Of a stretch of DNA of 64,000 nucleotides, positions 34,141 to 43,422 are shown in pieces. Numbering within the stretch: position 1 is the stretch's first letter; every line of letters begins with the position of its first letter. The position numbers and the translations under genes were made by a program. The stretch comes from DASZVB01 sp035545855 (GTDB lineage Bacteria; Myxococcota_A; Polyangia; Polyangiales; Polyangiaceae): contig DASZXK010000058.1 of NCBI GenBank assembly GCA_035545855.1, positions 69,673-133,672 on the forward strand, written 5' to 3'. The notes under the pieces were generated by a model. It saw only the letters and a list, made by a program, of their open reading frames with translations. It was not told where the DNA came from and made no database searches.

Positions 34141-36747
34141 TCACTCGAGCCGCGCCTTGAGACGGGCGAGCAGGCTCAGCGCGTCGAGAGGCGTCATGCG
34201 GTCGATCTCGACGGCGCGCACGGTGTCCGCCACCTCCTTCACGCGCGGGTCCTCGGGGACCTTCGGCGCGAAGAGATCGAGCTGCGGAGTCGTCGCGCGC
34301 GCCTTGCCGACGGGAGCGCTCTCGGGCTTCGCGGTCCCGGCCTCGAGAGCGAGGAGGAGCGCTCGGGCTCGCGAGAGGACGGACTCCGGAAGGCCCGCGA
34401 GCTTCGCGACGGCCACGCCGTAGCTCCGGCTCGCCGGGCCGGCGACGAGCCGGTGCAGGAAGACGACGTCGCCGTCCACCTCCTCGGCGCTCACGCTGAC
34501 GTTCGCGACGTGGCCGCTCGACTCCGCGAGCGCCGTCAGCTCGTGATAGTGCGTTGCGAAGAGAGTCCGGCACTGGGCGGCGGCGTCCAGGTACTCCGCG
34601 ACGGCCCAGGCGATGGCGAGGCCGTCGAACGTGCTCGTCCCGCGGCCGATCTCGTCGAGGATCACCAGCGAGCGCCGCGTCGCTTTCTTCAATATTTCCG
34701 CGGTCTCCCGCATCTCCACCATGAAGGTGCTCTCGCCCCGGGCGAGGTTGTCGCTCGCGCCGACGCGGGAGAGCACGCGGTCCACGACCCCGATGCGCGC
34801 CCGTTTCGCGGGAACGAAGCTCCCCATCTGCGCGAGGACGACGGCGAGCGCCACCTGGCGGAGGAGCGTGCTCTTCCCCGCCATGTTCGGCCCCGTCACG
34901 ACGAACAGCCGCTCTCCTTCGACGTCGAGGCGCACGTCGTTCGGGACGAACCGCCCGGCGGCGGCGAGCCGCTCGACGACTGGATGACGCGCCTCGATGA
35001 GCTCGAGTACGTCGCCCTCGTCCACCTCGGGTCTCCGATAGTCGTAGCGATGCGCGACGTCCGCGAGGGCGGAGGCGACGTCCCAACGGGCGAGCCGCTC
35101 CGAGAGAGCGCCGATGCGACGCTCGGCCGCGCGGGCCTTCTCCGCGAGCGCGGAGAGGAGGCCGAGCTCCCGCTGGCGGTGTCGCTCCTCGGCGTGGGCG
35201 ATCTTGTCGGCCAGGTCGTCGAGCTCGGGCAGCGTGTAGCGCTCGCCGGAAGCGACCGTCTGCTTTCGTCGCCACTCGGCGGGGACCTTCTGCGCCTGCG
35301 TCCGCGAGACCTCGATGTACCAGCCGAAGACGCGCGTGTAGCGGACCTTCAGCGTGCCGACGCCGGTCGATTCGCGGAGCCGTCCCTCGAGCTCGGTCAT
35401 CCGCTCGTTTCCGTGACGGCAGAGGGCGTCCGCCTCGTCCAGCTCCGCGTCGAATCCCGGCCGGAACACCGTCCCTTCGCGCGGGATCGCGGGCGGGCGT
35501 TCGACGAGCGCCCGCGCGAGCTCGTCCGCGAGCTCCTGCACGACGTCGACCGGTTCGGTCCCGAGGTCGAGCGTCTCCCGCGCGATGGCGTCCTCGACGC
35601 CCTCGAGCACCCGGACCGCGTCGCGAGCGGCGAGCAGGCCGTCCCGGAGCGAGCCGAGGTCCCTCGGCGTCGCCTCGCCGAGAGACGCGCGCACCGCGAG
35701 CCGCTCGAGATCCGTGACCTTCGCGAGCGCCTCGCGGAGCGACGCGCGGAGGCGCGCCTCCCCCACGAACAGCTCGACCGCGTCGAGCCTCCGGCGGATC
35801 CGCGCGACGGAGAGGAGCGGCGCGAGCAGACGGCGGCGGAGGAGCCGCGCTCCGGCGGACGTGCACGTCCGGTCCACGACCGAGAGGAGCGTCGTGTCCT
35901 TCTCGCCGGAGAGTGAACGAACGAGCTCCAGATGTCGCTCCGCGACCGGATCGATCCCGAGCTCGGCGGCGGGGGAGAACCGGGCAATCCGGCGCACCGG
36001 GAACGCTCGATTCGGACTGCAGGCGCGCGCGTAGCGAAGCGCCCTCGCCGCCGCGCGGAGCTCGGCGTCTGTGAGGTCTCGGGCGTCCGCGGTGAGCTCG
36101 CCGAGGATCTCGGAGACCTCCTCGGCGGAGAGGGCGCCGTCCTTCCGCACCGGGGTCCTCGGGAGCACTCCGTCGAGGGCGCCCGTCACGGACGAGTCGT
36201 CCGCGTTCGCCTCGGCGTGACCGAGGACGATCTCGCGCGGCGCGGCGCGGCAGAGCGCCGAGAGCGTCGAGGCGACGTCCGGGAAGCGCGCCGCGGAGAG
36301 CTCGGCGGTCGAGACGTCGAAGAGCGCCACTCCGACGCCGTCCTTCGCGACGTCGACTCCCACGAGCCAGGCATTCTCGTGCGCCGGGAGGTGCTCTCCC
36401 TCCGTCACCGTCCCCGGCGTGAGGACGCGCACGACGTCGCGCGGCACGATGCCCTTCACGGTCGAGGGATCCGCGAGCTGCTCGCAGATCGCGATCTTGT
36501 ATCCGAGCCCGAGGAGCTTCCCGATGTAACCATGGGCCGCGTGGTACGGAACCCCGGCCATCGGCACCTCGTCGGGCTTCCCCTTGTTCCGGCTCGTGAG
36601 CGTCAGATCGAGGAGCGGCGCGCAGAGGACCGCATCTTCCTCGAACATCTCGTAGAAGTCGCCCAGCCGGAAGAAGACGATCGCGTCCGGGTAGGCGTTC
36701 TTCGCCGCTCGGTGCTGCTGCATCACGGGACTCGTGCGCAGAGCCAT
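34141..36747 (-). CDS. mutS: DNA mismatch repair protein MutS
   Basis: An 868-residue MutS1 of normal length. The mismatch-recognition motif FYE is in FFRLGDFYEMF near the N-terminus; the ATPase has Walker A GPNMAGKST, Walker B with LVILDEIGRGTSTFDG and the ATHYHEL signature. A beta-clamp-binding motif QLDLF lies at 822-826 before the C-terminal tetramerisation helix. It begins 10 bases after the stop of a large lipoprotein gene, so it is the distal gene of a three-gene operon with two lipoproteins, an unusual context for mutS. Confidence 0.97.
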   Translation of the reverse strand: MALRTSPVMQQHRAAKNAYPDAIVFFRLGDFYEMFEEDAVLCAPLLDLTLTSRNKGKPDEVPMAGVPYHAAHGYIGKLLGLGYKIAICEQLADPSTVKGIVPRDVVRVLTPGTVTEGEHLPAHENAWLVGVDVAKDGVGVALFDVSTAELSAARFPDVASTLSALCRAAPREIVLGHAEANADDSSVTGALDGVLPRTPVRKDGALSAEEVSEILGELTADARDLTDAELRAAARALRYARACSPNRAFPVRRIARFSPAAELGIDPVAERHLELVRSLSGEKDTTLLSVVDRTCTSAGARLLRRRLLAPLLSVARIRRRLDAVELFVGEARLRASLREALAKVTDLERLAVRASLGEATPRDLGSLRDGLLAARDAVRVLEGVEDAIARETLDLGTEPVDVVQELADELARALVERPPAIPREGTVFRPGFDAELDEADALCRHGNERMTELEGRLRESTGVGTLKVRYTRVFGWYIEVSRTQAQKVPAEWRRKQTVASGERYTLPELDDLADKIAHAEERHRQRELGLLSALAEKARAAERRIGALSERLARWDVASALADVAHRYDYRRPEVDEGDVLELIEARHPVVERLAAAGRFVPNDVRLDVEGERLFVVTGPNMAGKSTLLRQVALAVVLAQMGSFVPAKRARIGVVDRVLSRVGASDNLARGESTFMVEMRETAEILKKATRRSLVILDEIGRGTSTFDGLAIAWAVAEYLDAAAQCRTLFATHYHELTALAESSGHVANVSVSAEEVDGDVVFLHRLVAGPASRSYGVAVAKLAGLPESVLSRARALLLALEAGTAKPESAPVGKARATTPQLDLFAPKVPEDPRVKEVADTVRAVEIDRMTPLDALSLLARLKARLE

Positions 36748-36757
36748 CGTCCCTCCT

Positions 36758-39700
36758 TCAGTAGAACTGGACCGTGGCGAACGACCCGGGATCGACGAGG
36801 ACGAGCCCCTTGGTCGAGCCGTCCGCGACCACCACCTGGCCGAGCTCGTTCGAGTACAGGATTCGCCGGGGCACGCTGTTCGGATCCGAGCCCGTCGCGA
36901 GCGGGAACGTGAAGGGGCTGAAGGAACCCACCACTTGCCACAGGAACTGCATGTCCCGCTCGGACGCCTGCTGCCCCCGGTAGATCACGAAGCGCGTCGT
37001 GAGGCCCTGGTGGATGCACTGGGTGAACGGCGAGGTCCCGATGGTCTGCGTGTCCGAGGACGGATCTTCCACGACGCACGCGACGTCGCGACTCGCCATC
37101 GTCGCCGGCTTCTGGGGATCCCCCACCCGCGCGAAACCGATGATGGGATCGCCGTTCTTCTTGCACCTGGGCGAGGCGGGGTCACAGGATACCTCGACGA
37201 CGCGCCCGCCGGAGAGCAAGGACGTGAGCTGCCCCTGGTCGGGCACGCAGCGCCGATCGGCGTCGGTCGAGGCCACCATGCGGTGCTCGAACGGCGCGAC
37301 GATCCACTCGTTCGTCGCGCGCACCTCGTAGGCGACGACGGTGGGGAAGCAGCACTCGACGAAGTTCGCGAGTCGATCCGAGAGCTCGGTGCCGGTCGGC
37401 GCCGCCTTCGGCTCCACCTCGAGGGTCCCGACCGTGGCCTTCGTGATCCGGAGCTCCCGGTACTGGGACGGCTTCGTGCCGGTCCCGAGGACGGCCCCGC
37501 ACTCCACGAACCCCGTCGCCGTGGCGCCCGGGAGATCGCTGCCGCATTTCGCGCCGCTCCCCTTCGTCCAGTAGGCGTCGTTCTCGTCGAGGAGCTCGGA
37601 CGTGATGACCACCGTGTCGGCGTGCTGGGTCGCGAACGTGTCGAGATCCGCTTGCTCCGTCACGCCGAGCGAGGCGCCACGGAGGCGAGCGTTGGGCACG
37701 TCCTCGATGCCGGCGCCGCAGAAGAGGTTCCCGGCGTCGGTGAACGTCGCCGGAACGCCGGGGCCGTTGTACTGATAGCGCGCGGCGAGCCGCTGATCGA
37801 TGAGCTTGCCCTCGTAGACGGCGGCGGCTCCGCTCTGCGGCACGTAGCTCCGGGGCTCGGCGAAGGAGAGCACGAGGGAGGACTCGTTCGCCTTCGCGGG
37901 GTCGATGACCAGGGGGTTGTCCGCGCTCGTCGTCTCGAACAGCGTGGTCCCGATGTACACCGCCGCGTGCTCGTTCGCGGCGGGGCCGAAGTTCACGCCG
38001 AGCAGGTGGGGATGCTTCTTGCCCTCGTCCGTCGTGTCCACGCCGAGGGAACGGCCCGTGACGTCGATGAGCTTCGGGCGGGTGCGGAGCGCCGGAGCGC
38101 GGTTCCCCCGGTCCGAGTCGTTCAGCGCGAGCGTCGCGCTCCGCGGCCGGTGCGGTTCGACGATCTCGCAGGAGAGCTCGTTCGTGACGCGAGTGTTCGG
38201 GTCCGGCGGCACCGGGAAAGACGAAGCGGGATAGTCGCGCTCGTCGTCTTCCGACTCGGGCGCGCAGCCGCGGAAATCTTCCGCGGTCCCGAAGTTCCGC
38301 GCGCCCGGACGGCGGCACGCCTCGTCGAAGTCCTCGACGTCGATCACCGCCACGGTACCCGTCGAGAGCGCGGCGAAGGCGAAGATCCCGCGCAGATTGC
38401 TCGCCGCTGCGCCCGCCGAGTAGTCGGGCTTCGGCCAGTACTGCGACTGGATGGCGACGTCGTTCAGCGGATCCTGCGGCACGCCCGTCGCCGCGGGATT
38501 GCAGAGGACCCCGACCGTCGACGTGCCCGAGACGGGATCGAGCGCCGGTCGATCGCGAAGGCCGAACGTGATGTCCGAGATGGGCGCATCGAACTTGATC
38601 CGATCGGGCGGTTCACGCGGCGTCCACTTCGCTCGCTTCCTGAGGAGCGGCGCACGATCCGTGCTTCCCGGGCTCACGTCGAAGGTCATCACGCTGCCGG
38701 TGTCGAGGTCGTCGATCGCGTAGAGGTAGCGACTGCCGGTCGTGGTGAGGGGGCTCACGGCCACGCGGCTCGTCGTCACGAACCGGTTCGGATCCAGGAA
38801 GGACATCGGGCGGAGCGGCGCCTTCGTGTCCGCCATCGCGCAGACGTCCGACGTGTCCAGGTCGTGGATCACGGACGCTTCGTGGTCCGCGACGAAGAGT
38901 CGATGTTCCCCCGTGACCGGATCGTCCAGCTTCGCGAACCCGCTCGGCCGGGACGATGGCGCGGGGTCGTCCTCGTGCGGAAGCCCCGGGAAGCGGTCCG
39001 TCTCGACGAGGCCGGCCTTCTCGACGTTCTCCTTCAGGTTCGGTTCACGCGCGTCCGCCCGGAGCGGCACCCACCGGTCGATGGCGCAGGGCTGGTACTC
39101 GCCGGGCGGGCGATTCAGCAAGTCCTGAGCGTCGATGAGCGCGATGCCGCCGCGATCCGGGAGCGAGACCGCGAGCACACGACGCCCAGGCGTCACCTCC
39201 GTGGAGAGCTTCGCGGGGCACTCGCGCCCGTCCTGGACGTCCTCGCTCGTGACGGCGCCCGTGCACGGAACGTCGTTCGAATCCAGCAGCACCGCCATCG
39301 CGTCCGGTGCGCTCGGCAGCCGGCAGGCGGACCACGTCGTGATGTCGCGCGTCGGCTCGACCGAAAGCCGCGTCAGGATGCAGGAAGACGGCAGCGCGAA
39401 GATCCCTTCCCTGCCGGGCCGCGATACGCCGACGAACGTCGCGACGCCACCCGGCGTCGAAACGATGCTCCCAGGGTTCGCCCCCACGGGCAGGAAGTTC
39501 GAGCCCGGGACCGACGGCTCCTCGTCCACGACGCGCGCGCCCGTGATGTCGACCACGGCGACCTCGCCGCGGTTCGGCTGCGTCACGAGCGCCATGAGGT
39601 GGCGAGCTTCGTCGCTGTCCGTCGGATCGAGATCCGGACACTGGTCGAGACTCCGCGGATAGGACTCGTTCCCGCGAAGGCCGAGACAGAGGAAGGACAC

Positions 39701-39820
39701 GTCCGCGCTCGCGTCGAGCGAACGGAGCGTGACGGTCTGGGCTTGCTGCCCACAAGAGACGGACAGAAACGCGAACAGCGCCGGCGCCGGGCCGAGCGCA
39801 CGACGGAGCACGTGCTTCAT
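36758..39820 (-). CDS. Large Cys-containing lipoprotein, putative beta-propeller
   Basis: A 1020-residue predicted lipoprotein: signal peptide and lipobox LSVSC (Cys about 23). The body contains repeated strands such as VTQPNRGEVAVVDITG, HRLFVADHEASVIHDLD, GSRYLYAIDDLDTGSVMTFDV and IFAFAALSTGTVAVIDVEDF, the pattern of YncE/quinoprotein-like propellers, interrupted by loops with paired cysteines. The C-terminus returns to VVVADGSTKGLVLVDPGSFATV. It overlaps the stop of the preceding lipoprotein gene by four bases (ATGA), so the two are translationally coupled and probably work together at the cell surface. Function unknown. Confidence 0.8.
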   Translation of the reverse strand: MKHVLRRALGPAPALFAFLSVSCGQQAQTVTLRSLDASADVSFLCLGLRGNESYPRSLDQCPDLDPTDSDEARHLMALVTQPNRGEVAVVDITGARVVDEEPSVPGSNFLPVGANPGSIVSTPGGVATFVGVSRPGREGIFALPSSCILTRLSVEPTRDITTWSACRLPSAPDAMAVLLDSNDVPCTGAVTSEDVQDGRECPAKLSTEVTPGRRVLAVSLPDRGGIALIDAQDLLNRPPGEYQPCAIDRWVPLRADAREPNLKENVEKAGLVETDRFPGLPHEDDPAPSSRPSGFAKLDDPVTGEHRLFVADHEASVIHDLDTSDVCAMADTKAPLRPMSFLDPNRFVTTSRVAVSPLTTTGSRYLYAIDDLDTGSVMTFDVSPGSTDRAPLLRKRAKWTPREPPDRIKFDAPISDITFGLRDRPALDPVSGTSTVGVLCNPAATGVPQDPLNDVAIQSQYWPKPDYSAGAAASNLRGIFAFAALSTGTVAVIDVEDFDEACRRPGARNFGTAEDFRGCAPESEDDERDYPASSFPVPPDPNTRVTNELSCEIVEPHRPRSATLALNDSDRGNRAPALRTRPKLIDVTGRSLGVDTTDEGKKHPHLLGVNFGPAANEHAAVYIGTTLFETTSADNPLVIDPAKANESSLVLSFAEPRSYVPQSGAAAVYEGKLIDQRLAARYQYNGPGVPATFTDAGNLFCGAGIEDVPNARLRGASLGVTEQADLDTFATQHADTVVITSELLDENDAYWTKGSGAKCGSDLPGATATGFVECGAVLGTGTKPSQYRELRITKATVGTLEVEPKAAPTGTELSDRLANFVECCFPTVVAYEVRATNEWIVAPFEHRMVASTDADRRCVPDQGQLTSLLSGGRVVEVSCDPASPRCKKNGDPIIGFARVGDPQKPATMASRDVACVVEDPSSDTQTIGTSPFTQCIHQGLTTRFVIYRGQQASERDMQFLWQVVGSFSPFTFPLATGSDPNSVPRRILYSNELGQVVVADGSTKGLVLVDPGSFATVQFY

Positions 39821-41511
39821 TTCGACGCCCTCGGCCTGGTGGGAACGCCGATGCTCAGGCGGAGCTTGCCGTACGTCTTGCTCGTCAGGTCCAAATCCAC
39901 GACGCCGAGGTACGAGTCCGTGAAGTGGCCGACGTACCCGAGCCCGCGGACAGGATCGACGGCGAACGCGTGCGGACCACGGCCCGTGAGAATCTCGGCC
40001 TCCACGCGCCGTCCGACGGGGTCCCACACGAAGATCGTGCGCGCGTCGAAGCAGACGACGAAGATCCGGCGCTCGGGCCCGTGAGGACCGCGAACGTACC
40101 CGGCGATCACCCGGGACGGACCCGCGAGGAGGCCCACGTTCTCGTAGAAGAGAGGAAGGTCGCTCGTGCCGAGCGCGCTGAGATCGGACTGGGTCTCGCC
40201 GATGACGAGCGTCGCCGGCGTACGGTTCGCGACGAAGACGTCCAGCCCGACGTACGTGCACTTCTGCAAGCAGTCCCGGCGAGCCCCGGACGGCCCGGGC
40301 GGGTCGACCACCGGGCACTTCGCTTCGCACTCCTGCCGCCGGTTCGCATCCACGGCGATGCCGCGGGAATCGAACCCGACGGAGTTCGTGTTGATGTTCA
40401 CGCCCTGGGTCATGTCGAGGAACGGACGCGCGGGATCGGCGCCGTAGTTCCCGGTCACGTGGCATCCCGGATCGGCCCCGTCGCTGAAGTACCGAACGAG
40501 CCGGACCTGGGCGGAGTTGCGGAACGTCAGCAGGAACGAAGGCTGGTAGGCCGTGCACTTCCCTTCGAGCTGGAGCTCGCGGAGATACGCGGGCTTCGGG
40601 ATCGATGCGATGGCGAGCGCGCCCAGAGGATCCGTTGGAGCGCCCCCCGCCACGAATTCGAGCCGCGGACCGACGGGATACCCGTCCCCGGCCGACCACT
40701 GGTTCACGAAGAGGCTCACCTTGCCGTCGGACTGGTGCGTCGTCACGACGACGCGGCCGTCGTCGTCCGCGGCGATGCCGTACGGCTCCGCCGGAAGCTG
40801 GACGCCGCGGGTGTTCTCCTCCGCGGGATCGCCGCCGCGCCGGTGATCGTGATCGCAGACGCCGTCGGCGTCCTGGCCACACGAAAGGATGTGCCCGGTG
40901 CGGAACGCGTCGTCGCTCTCGTCGACGTCGAGCCAGTGGAGCGTCGTGTCCCCGCGAACGGGGACGAAGAGACGGCCGCTCGTCTCGCCGCCGGGTCCCG
41001 CGTCCGGCGCGGGCGGCGCGAGGACCACGCCGGCGTCCGTGACCGTGGGAGGCTCCAGGTGCCGCGTCCGGTAGAGGACGTCCGTCGCGAAGGCGCCGAT
41101 GACGGCGGTGTCCAGGAGGAGCTTGCCCCGGTTCGTCGTCGCGTCTGCGGCGACGGGCGAGCAGGGAGCGGGCGCGGTGACCTGCTCCTCGGGTCGCTGC
41201 GCGCGAACGCCGGTGCCGAGCTTCGCGCACTCCGCGTCGGTCCCGATCTGCGGGACGTCCCCCATCAGCGCGCCGATCACGTCGAGGTCGAAGGCCTGGA
41301 CGGTCCCGGCGTTGTACTGGAGGTCGAAGTCGCTGTTCGCGACGTACAGGACTCTCGCGGAGCCATTCGCGCGGGAAGCTCCGAGCGAGAGCCCCACCGG
41401 AAAGTAGATGTTCCCCTCCGGCGGCGGACGGCCGTCGTTCGGCGCGAAACACGCGCTCTGCCCGAGAGCCGCCAGCATGGGCAGCACGAAACGAACGGGG
41501 GCTCGGCGCAT
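39817..41511 (-). CDS. Lipoprotein with YncE-like beta-propeller domain
   Basis: A 564-residue predicted lipoprotein (lipobox GQSAC, Cys about 21). Propeller-like strands include ARVLYVANSDFDLQYNAGTVQAFDL, GRLFVPVRGDTTLHWLDVDE, YGIAADDDGRVVVTTHQSDGKVSLF, RRIFVVCFDARTIFVWDP and the closing YVGHFTDSYLGVVDLDL (quoted in parts). Several Cys pairs (CEAKCPVV, CLQKC) suggest disulfides. The ~100-base upstream region contains no promoter I can defend. First gene of the operon ending in mutS. Confidence 0.8.
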   Translation of the reverse strand: MRRAPVRFVLPMLAALGQSACFAPNDGRPPPEGNIYFPVGLSLGASRANGSARVLYVANSDFDLQYNAGTVQAFDLDVIGALMGDVPQIGTDAECAKLGTGVRAQRPEEQVTAPAPCSPVAADATTNRGKLLLDTAVIGAFATDVLYRTRHLEPPTVTDAGVVLAPPAPDAGPGGETSGRLFVPVRGDTTLHWLDVDESDDAFRTGHILSCGQDADGVCDHDHRRGGDPAEENTRGVQLPAEPYGIAADDDGRVVVTTHQSDGKVSLFVNQWSAGDGYPVGPRLEFVAGGAPTDPLGALAIASIPKPAYLRELQLEGKCTAYQPSFLLTFRNSAQVRLVRYFSDGADPGCHVTGNYGADPARPFLDMTQGVNINTNSVGFDSRGIAVDANRRQECEAKCPVVDPPGPSGARRDCLQKCTYVGLDVFVANRTPATLVIGETQSDLSALGTSDLPLFYENVGLLAGPSRVIAGYVRGPHGPERRIFVVCFDARTIFVWDPVGRRVEAEILTGRGPHAFAVDPVRGLGYVGHFTDSYLGVVDLDLTSKTYGKLRLSIGVPTRPRASK

Positions 41512-41610
41512 GGGCGCGCGGAGCCTAGTACGGTCGCCCGCTCCTCGGTATGCTGTTTTCGTGAGGACGGACGTGGCCGGAAGGCGCGATAGCCTTGGGG
41601 ATTTTCAGAC

Positions 41611-41799
41611 TCAGCCGAGGTCCAGAATCACCACCCCGCGGCTCGGCTCTTCCTCTTCTTCCTCCGGAGGGTGTGGAGGGCGCCGGGCGGGGTGAGGCAC
41701 ATCGAGCGGGAGCTCGAGCCGCGGCTGCTGGCTCTCCTGGCGCCGCCGCTCTTGCTCTTCTCTCTGCCGGATCTGCTCGATGATGAACGGGGGTAGCAT
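41611..41799 (-). CDS. Small acidic/basic charged protein, 62 residues
   Basis: Starts MLPPFIIEQIRQREEQ, a short hydrophobic then charged helix; the middle is PRLELPLDVP, followed by a Pro- and His-containing stretch, a run of six Glu (EEEEEEPS) and the end RGVVILDLG. It has a good promoter upstream, TTGACC-N16-TAGATT, 45 bases before the ATG, which supports it as a real gene although it is short and no obvious Shine-Dalgarno is present. I recall similar small proteins ending in a hydrophobic VILDL-type strand in Polyangia, but cannot verify it. Could be a regulator or adaptor peptide. Confidence 0.5.
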   Translation of the reverse strand: MLPPFIIEQIRQREEQERRRQESQQPRLELPLDVPHPARRPPHPPEEEEEEPSRGVVILDLG

Positions 41800-41850
41800 G
41801 AGGACTCCGTTCGCTTCGCCGGACCAGACCAGAGTCTAGCCCTTCCGAGT

Positions 41851-41878
41851 AATCTAGTGGTCGGTTCTATGCGGTCAA
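41851..41878 (-). promoter_or_regulatory. Sigma70-type promoter of the 62-residue protein gene
   Basis: On the minus strand TTGACC, 16 bases, TAGATT (5/6 and 4/6 to consensus). Predicted start lies about 45 bases before the ATG. The intergenic region is shared with the divergent DUF4350 gene. Confidence 0.45.
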
Positions 41879-41907
41879 GCCGCGGGTAGGCAAAGGTTTC
41901 GGACGCG

Positions 41908-43422
41908 GTGCGGAGTCGGAACTACTCCTTCGACCAGAAGAACGGCGTGACGCGCCACGGCTTAAGCCTTTTCCAGGAGGCTTTTCCCGCGCGTTTCGGC
42001 CGGAAGACGGGTCGAAGGCCCTTCCGCCGGGGCTGTCCGGCGGCGCTCCTCGGCCTGTGCTTGGGGGCGCTCGTCCTCGCTCTGACGCGGGATGCCAGCG
42101 CGGCCTTCGAGCCGAAGGACACCACCTGGCAAGGCGGGAGCGAGCTCTACGGCATCGCCCGGGATCGACTCGGCAAGGCGCGCGTGCGCATCGCCGCGGA
42201 GCTGCCATGGGACGAGGTCCAGCCGACGGACGCGATCCTCGTCGTGCATCCCGAGCGTGAGCTCGACTACCGCGAGGTCGCCGCGTTCCTCGCAGCGGGG
42301 GGCCGCCTCGCCGTCCTGGACGACTACGGCAAGGGGGACGCGCTTCTCCGCAGGTTCCGGATCCACCGCGTACGAGGTCCGCTCGTCCCGCGCGAGACCC
42401 TTCGCGACAACCCGAACCTCGCCATCGCTTCACCTCCGGAGGCTCCGGACGTTCGCCCGCATCCGGTCGTGCTCGGCGTCGATCGCGTGATGACGAACCA
42501 CCCGACGGCGCTCGAGACGGATCCGGGGCTCAAGCTCACCACCGTGCTCGAAATCCCGGGGACCTCCGAGCCTTCCGCGGCGCTCGCGCTCATCGGCGTG
42601 ATCGGGGACGCGAAGCGGTGCGGGCTCGCGGGGGAAAGCGACGACCTCTCGCTCGCGCCCTCGCCCACGACGGGAAAGTGCGGCCGTCTGTTCGCGATGG
42701 GCGATCCGTCGGCGTTGATGAACTCGATGCTCCGCTACCCGGGCAACCGCGCCCTCGCCGGGCGTCTCGTGGAGTATCTCGTCGGGGACGACACGTGGGG
42801 ACACCGCGGCGGGACGCTCTACGTCGTCACGAACGATTTTTCCGAGCGCGGGAGCTTCGGCAACCGGAGCGGCTTCGCCGCGGCGATCGACGATCGGCTG
42901 GAAGCGCTCGGACGGCTGGTCGCGGAGACGCGGAGGGACGGTCTGCCGGAGCCGTTCGCGCTGCTCCTGGCGGCGACCCTGGCCGTCGGGATCGCCGTGT
43001 GGGCGGGCTCGGCGGCCATGCGGCGCTACCGTCGGGCGGTCCCCCGGTACGCCCGGCCGACGCCGCTCGTCGCCCAGGGGGGGCTCGCGGGCAGGGCGGC
43101 CGTCCTCTCGGCGGAAACCACGCACCGGGCGCTCGCCGTCCTGGAGATGAAGGCGGCCCTGGAAGAGGCAGCGCGAGAGCGCCTCGGACTGCCGGAAACG
43201 GCCGGGACCGCGGACATCATCCAAGAGATCGATGGACGAAACGCCCTGGGTCGGCGATCTTCGGAGTCTCTCTCGGCGTTGTTCCGGGAGATGGAACTGG
43301 CGGAAGCCCGAGTGACCCGAACCGAGCCCATCCGAATCCCGCCGGACAAGGTCCGGAGGATGCACGAAGAGATGGCGAGCATCCTTTCGGAGCTCGATGA
43401 ACGCCTCGGAAGGCGTCCGTGA
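41908..43422 (+). CDS. DUF4350-domain membrane protein
   Basis: A 504-residue protein. An N-terminal hydrophobic segment at about residues 44-62, then a DUF4350 region (LYGIARDRLGKARVRIAAELPW, DAILVVHPERELDYREVAAF, LAVLDDYGKGDALLRRF) and an internal helix near residues 350-370 (PFALLLAATLAVGIAVWAG) that places the C-terminal helical tail on the cytosolic side. Such proteins are part of MoxR/DUF58 clusters that help assemble or mature other proteins. The GTG start was used because it leads into the operon's shared reading direction; it overlaps the moxR start by four bases. Confidence 0.75.
   Translation: MRSRNYSFDQKNGVTRHGLSLFQEAFPARFGRKTGRRPFRRGCPAALLGLCLGALVLALTRDASAAFEPKDTTWQGGSELYGIARDRLGKARVRIAAELPWDEVQPTDAILVVHPERELDYREVAAFLAAGGRLAVLDDYGKGDALLRRFRIHRVRGPLVPRETLRDNPNLAIASPPEAPDVRPHPVVLGVDRVMTNHPTALETDPGLKLTTVLEIPGTSEPSAALALIGVIGDAKRCGLAGESDDLSLAPSPTTGKCGRLFAMGDPSALMNSMLRYPGNRALAGRLVEYLVGDDTWGHRGGTLYVVTNDFSERGSFGNRSGFAAAIDDRLEALGRLVAETRRDGLPEPFALLLAATLAVGIAVWAGSAAMRRYRRAVPRYARPTPLVAQGGLAGRAAVLSAETTHRALAVLEMKAALEEAARERLGLPETAGTADIIQEIDGRNALGRRSSESLSALFREMELAEARVTRTEPIRIPPDKVRRMHEEMASILSELDERLGRRP

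Noticed and set aside
36734..40084. Open frame of over 1100 codons antisense to the large lipoprotein gene
   Set aside because: Arg-rich, no motif, overlaps entirely a gene with signal peptide and coupled start; a mirror artefact of high GC.
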